64,000 nucleotides of DNA from Lachnospiraceae bacterium C10 (GTDB lineage: Bacteria > Bacillota > Clostridia > Lachnospirales > Lachnospiraceae). The stretch is taken from contig FMTN01000012.1 in NCBI GenBank assembly GCA_900100095.1, forward strand, positions 1 to 64,000, given 5' to 3'. The stretch's first letter is position 1. The number at the start of each line of letters is the position of its first letter. Shown piece after piece: positions 60,710 through 64,000 of this stretch. A program made the translations under genes and the position numbers. Under the pieces are notes generated by a model. It searched no databases and had not been told where the DNA came from. It was given only the letters and a program-made list of their open reading frames with translations.

Positions 60710-61565
60710 GAAGAGAACTGCTACGTTGCTTCAGAAGATGAAGGAGAATGGAGAGAAAATTTCCATGCTGACCTGCTATGACTACACAACAGCAACCTTA
60801 GTGGAAGCAAGTGATGTGGATGCCATCCTGGTGGGAGATTCTCTGGGAATGACCATGCTTGGTTATGAGGATACACTTCCTGTTACGATGGAGGATATGA
60901 TTCATCATACTGCAGCGGTTTCAAGAGGCCTGGATAAGACCTTCCTTGTGGCGGATATGCCGTTTATGTCCTACCACCTTTCTGACGAGCAGGCGGTGGA
61001 GAATGCAGGACGATTGATTAAGGAAGGCCATGCACAGGCTGTTAAGCTGGAGGGCGGTGCAAGATTTGCATCCCGTATCCGCGCCATCACCGATGCACAG
61101 ATTCCGGTTGTGGCACATATCGGTCTGACACCGCAGTCCATCCATGCATTTGGCGGATTCAAGGTACAGGGTAAGAATGAGGCGCGTGCCATTGAAATTT
61201 TAGAGGATGCCAAGAAGGTGGAAGAGGCAGGAGCAATCCTTGTGACCTTAGAGTGTGTGCCGGAGAAGCTTGCAACCCTGATCTCTAAGGAGCTTCATGT
61301 ACCGACCATCGGAATCGGAGCAGGTGCCGGCTGCGACGGACAGGTGCTGGTATATCAGGATATGCTGGGAATGTTCGGAGGCATTGCACCGAAGTTTGCC
61401 AAGCATTTTGCCAATGTAGGAGATGTGATGAAGGATGCCTTTACCACATACTCAAAGGAAGTAAAAGAGGGAAGTTTTCCGGTGAGCGGAGAGCACACGT
61501 TTGCCATCACAGATGAGGTGATGGATGCTGTCATTGCACATACGAAGGGAGAAAACAATGATTAA
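60699..61565 (+). CDS. panB: 3-methyl-2-oxobutanoate hydroxymethyltransferase
   Basis: 288 aa from ATG 60699, preceded by AAAGGAG and overlapping the upstream stop. [14 protein letters not shown], then [15 protein letters not shown] (Mg-binding Asp), [31 protein letters not shown] and [21 protein letters not shown] are all PanB signatures. It transfers a hydroxymethyl group from methylene-tetrahydrofolate to make ketopantoate, the first step of pantothenate synthesis. Confidence 0.96.
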   Translation: MKDKKRTATLLQKMKENGEKISMLTCYDYTTATLVEASDVDAILVGDSLGMTMLGYEDTLPVTMEDMIHHTAAVSRGLDKTFLVADMPFMSYHLSDEQAVENAGRLIKEGHAQAVKLEGGARFASRIRAITDAQIPVVAHIGLTPQSIHAFGGFKVQGKNEARAIEILEDAKKVEEAGAILVTLECVPEKLATLISKELHVPTIGIGAGAGCDGQVLVYQDMLGMFGGIAPKFAKHFANVGDVMKDAFTTYSKEVKEGSFPVSGEHTFAITDEVMDAVIAHTKGENND

Positions 61566-62400
61566 GGCGACAACCGTAGAACAGGTTAAAAAGTACGTAC
61601 GCGAGTGTAAGAAAAAGGGAAAGAGCATCGGACTTGTACCGACCATGGGATTTTTGCATGAGGGTCATGCCAGCCTGATGAAGCGTGCAAGAAAAGAGAA
61701 TGATATTGTCATTGTCTCTGACTTTGTCAATCCGACACAGTTCGGTCCGAACGAGGACTTAGAGGCTTATCCGAGAGATTTCGATGCGGACTGTAAGCTC
61801 TGTGAGTCAATCGGTGTGGACCTTATCTTCCATCCGACACCGGAAGAGATGTACGGAGAGAAGAACTTCTCCAAGGTTCATGTGGACAAGCTGACAGAGG
61901 GACTTTGCGGAGCGGTTCGCCCGGTACACTTCGATGGTGTCTGCACCGTCGTAACCAAGCTTTTTAATATCTCAAGAGCAGACCGCGCCTACTTTGGACA
62001 GAAGGATGCACAGCAGCTTGCGGTAGTCAGCCGGATGGTGAAGGATCTGAACTACAACATTGAGATCATCGGCTGCCCGATTATCCGTGAAGAGGACGGT
62101 CTGGCAAAGAGCTCCCGCAACACCTATCTGGATGAGGAACAGCGTAAGGCGGCAGTCATCCTTCACAAGGCACTTTCCATGGCAGAGCAGAAGGCTCTGG
62201 ATGGCGAGACGGATGCTGCACTTTTATGCAAAGAGATTGCAGAAGTGATTGAGCAGGAGCCGCTGGCGAAGATCGACTATGTGGAGGCTGTGGACTGGGA
62301 TGAGCTTTCTCATACGGATGTGATCGACGGCAAGACACTGTTTGCCATTGCAGTCTACATCGGAAAAGTAAGACTGATCGATAATTTCATCATCGGCTGA
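61558..62400 (+). CDS. panC: Pantoate-beta-alanine ligase
   Basis: 280 aa from ATG 61558, overlapping panB by eight bases. [20 protein letters not shown] with its HxGH motif, [31 protein letters not shown] and [10 protein letters not shown] are PanC hallmarks, and SSRNTYL is the KMSKS-like loop. It joins pantoate, made by the two preceding enzymes, to beta-alanine from PanD. Confidence 0.96.
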   Translation: MIKATTVEQVKKYVRECKKKGKSIGLVPTMGFLHEGHASLMKRARKENDIVIVSDFVNPTQFGPNEDLEAYPRDFDADCKLCESIGVDLIFHPTPEEMYGEKNFSKVHVDKLTEGLCGAVRPVHFDGVCTVVTKLFNISRADRAYFGQKDAQQLAVVSRMVKDLNYNIEIIGCPIIREEDGLAKSSRNTYLDEEQRKAAVILHKALSMAEQKALDGETDAALLCKEIAEVIEQEPLAKIDYVEAVDWDELSHTDVIDGKTLFAIAVYIGKVRLIDNFIIG

Positions 62401-62470
62401 TCTGGCAGGCAGGAAGAGACGGGAAAAGAAAAAGGTTAAGTATAGAAGATTAAAATATAAGGAGAGATTC

Positions 62471-62860
62471 ATGGAAATTACCATGCTGAAAAGCAAGATT
62501 CACAGAGCAACAGTCACACAGGCGGCACTGGATTATGTAGGAAGTATCACAGTGGACGAGGATTTACTGGATGCGGCAGGCATCTGTGAGTACGAGCGGG
62601 TGGAGATTGCGGATGTAGAGAACGGAGAGCGTTTTGCAACCTACACCATCGCAGGAGAGAGAGGCAGCGGAATGATTTGCCTGAACGGAGCGGCAGCCCG
62701 CTGTGTCAGCATCGGCGATCATATCATTCTGATGGCTTACGCCAAGATGACACCGGAAGAGGCGAAGGAGAGCAAGCCACAGGTGGTATTTGTAGATGAT
62801 GCAAATCATGCCACAAGAATCACCACCTATGAGAAGCATGGCAGATTAGAGGATATGTAA
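62471..62860 (+). CDS. panD: Aspartate 1-decarboxylase (pyruvoyl enzyme)
   Basis: 129 aa from ATG 62471 with AAGGAGA upstream. [20 protein letters not shown], then Ser25, gives the Gly24-Ser25 self-cleavage site that makes the pyruvoyl group. [18 protein letters not shown] holds the conserved NGAAAR. It makes beta-alanine for PanC. It is last in the operon, before a bidirectional terminator. Confidence 0.96.
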   Translation: MEITMLKSKIHRATVTQAALDYVGSITVDEDLLDAAGICEYERVEIADVENGERFATYTIAGERGSGMICLNGAAARCVSIGDHIILMAYAKMTPEEAKESKPQVVFVDDANHATRITTYEKHGRLEDM

Positions 62861-62883
62861 GCATATCAAAGGATAGAATCAAG

Positions 62884-62920
62884 AAAGGGACCTGTGAAAC
62901 GTTGTTTCACAGGTCCCTTT
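62884..62920 (+). terminator. Bidirectional terminator between panD and cysE
   Basis: A perfect 16-bp stem (62884-62899 with 62905-62920), CGTTG loop, with A-run on one side and T-run on the other. It serves both the pan operon and the convergent gene. Confidence 0.92.
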
Positions 62921-62933
62921 GCGTAGACACTTT

Positions 62934-63962
62934 TTAGATGACATAGAACCAGGCATCGCCCTGATCCAGATCATCCTTTTCAATGATACGACCATCGGAG
63001 CCCTTCATGACAAGCTCCTGGTTCTTGATGGTGACACGGGTGTCAGCCGGAACGGACTTGGTGATGAAGGCGTTGGAACCGATGACAGAGCCTTCTCCGA
63101 TTACGGTGTTACCGCCGAGAATGGAGGCACCGGAGTAGATGGTGACATTGTCTTCAATCGTCGGGTGACGCTTGACGCCGTGGAGAGCCTGACCCGCTGC
63201 GGTGGAAAGTGCTCCTAAAGTAACACCCTGGTAGACCTTGACATGATCTCCGATCTTGGTGGTGGAACCAACTACAACGCCGGTACCGTGATCGATGAAG
63301 AAGTATTTGCCAATGGTGGCACCCGGATGGATGTCGATACCGGTAAGGCTGTGGGCGTACTCGGTCATCATACGCGGAATCAAAGGAACATTGAGAAGGA
63401 ACAGCTCGTGGGCGATACGATTGATGGTGGTCGCCTTTAGTCCCGGATAGGACAGGATGATATCGTCCTTGTTAAAGGCAGCCGGATCTCCCTGAAAGGA
63501 AGCCTGCAGGTCTGTCTCTACATATTCCCGGATCTGCGGAATCCGGTTGCAGAAGGTGAGGGCAAGACAGTAGGCCTGTTCCTTGAATTTCGCTTCATCT
63601 TCCGGAGATAGAAGCTGGTCGCTCATGCAGTCCGGAAGAATGGAGCAGACCGCGTTGTATTTTAAAACGATCTCGATCTGCTTGCTTAGGTTATAGAGGA
63701 CATCTTCGATCAGAACCGTAAGGTTACCCTGAAGGTTGTAACTCTTATAGACCTGATCCCGGTAGTAACCCGGGAAGACCAGACGAAGAAGCTTTTTAAC
63801 AATTAAAATAACAGCTTCCCGGTCCGGCTGATTGAAGACAGCCATTTTGTCAATGTCACGGCCTTTGCCGTAATCGGCCAGAAGGTCTTTGACCAGTTGA
63901 TCCACTTCTTGATTTTCACGAACACCCATTTTTCCCTTTTCCTTTTCTTCTATGTCTGTCAT
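62934..63962 (-). CDS. cysE: Serine O-acetyltransferase, long form
   Basis: 342 aa on the minus strand; start ATG at 63962, or ATG at 63929 where a purine-rich stretch lies upstream. The N-terminal helical domain (to about 190) is longer than in the short clostridial CysE. This is followed by left-handed beta-helix repeats: GIDIHPGATIGKYFFIDHGTG (catalytic His-Asp), VVVGSTTKIGDHVKVYQGVT and HPTIEDNVTIYSGASILGG. It makes O-acetylserine for cysteine synthesis. No cysK or T-box is visible within the window; upstream sequence is cut at the edge. Confidence 0.92.
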   Translation of the reverse strand: MTDIEEKEKGKMGVRENQEVDQLVKDLLADYGKGRDIDKMAVFNQPDREAVILIVKKLLRLVFPGYYRDQVYKSYNLQGNLTVLIEDVLYNLSKQIEIVLKYNAVCSILPDCMSDQLLSPEDEAKFKEQAYCLALTFCNRIPQIREYVETDLQASFQGDPAAFNKDDIILSYPGLKATTINRIAHELFLLNVPLIPRMMTEYAHSLTGIDIHPGATIGKYFFIDHGTGVVVGSTTKIGDHVKVYQGVTLGALSTAAGQALHGVKRHPTIEDNVTIYSGASILGGNTVIGEGSVIGSNAFITKSVPADTRVTIKNQELVMKGSDGRIIEKDDLDQGDAWFYVI

Positions 63963-64000
63963 GTGGCAGTAGCCTGTTATTTCTCACTCAGATTGCGGTA

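Overview
The window looks like a chromosome segment from a Gram-positive Clostridium of the Lachnospiraceae type. Supporting signs are purine-rich Shine-Dalgarno sites, low-to-mid GC, LacI/ECF-sigma/OmpR-type regulators, a DUF6033 protein, Firmicutes-style type IV secretion (T4SS) genes without outer-membrane parts, and pan and serine acetyltransferase genes in clostridial form. No species is assigned.

Left flank (1-9060) is an accessory patchwork: tandem C-terminal remnants of Rpn/PD-(D/E)XK transposase-like proteins, a broken nitroreductase, a MATE exporter with a LacI regulator, a second nitroreductase, an MFS gene cut at its 3' end against a convergent YdcF-like gene, another MFS transporter, an iron-sulfur flavoprotein and a DUF6033 protein.

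The centre (9275-38936) is one co-directional, tightly packed block of about 30 kb, bounded by two strong terminators. It encodes the core of a Gram-positive T4SS: a PrgI-VirB4 fusion ATPase, a VirB2-like pilin, a VirD4 coupling ATPase and a VirB6-like channel protein with a proline-rich repeat tail. Among these lie large secreted or surface proteins (625, 353, 1660, 315 and 481 aa) and a 1249-aa soluble protein. No relaxase, integrase or replication gene is visible. The same block carries a full partner-switching set (STAS antagonist, HATPase kinase, and a SpoIIE-type PP2C phosphatase fused to an EamA-like membrane domain and a Cache/HAMP sensor) plus an ECF sigma factor. My reading is a chromosomal, non-conjugative T4SS-derived export or surface machine under sensory control; this is the main candidate for an undescribed system.

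Right of it are sbcD-sbcC, thiD, an RlmI-like methyltransferase, a convergent licD, and an OmpR/HK two-component pair. A six-tRNA array (Pro, Gly, Arg, His, Gln, Lys) follows with a consensus promoter. The AT-rich interval after tRNA-Lys holds a candidate small RNA, a DUF3800 gene with a stop at codon 2, and a 21-codon ORF with its own promoter and terminator.

At 51606-59691 is a Dlt-like operon: MBOAT acyltransferase, SGNH protein, AMP-forming aminoacyl ligase, PLP fold-III decarboxylase, acyl carrier protein and a dedicated two-component system, preceded by 10-bp-spaced direct repeats that look like that regulator's operator. The last operon is pantothenate synthesis: a DUF2520/PanG-like reductase, panB, panC and panD. 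It ends at a bidirectional terminator facing a long-form serine acetyltransferase gene.
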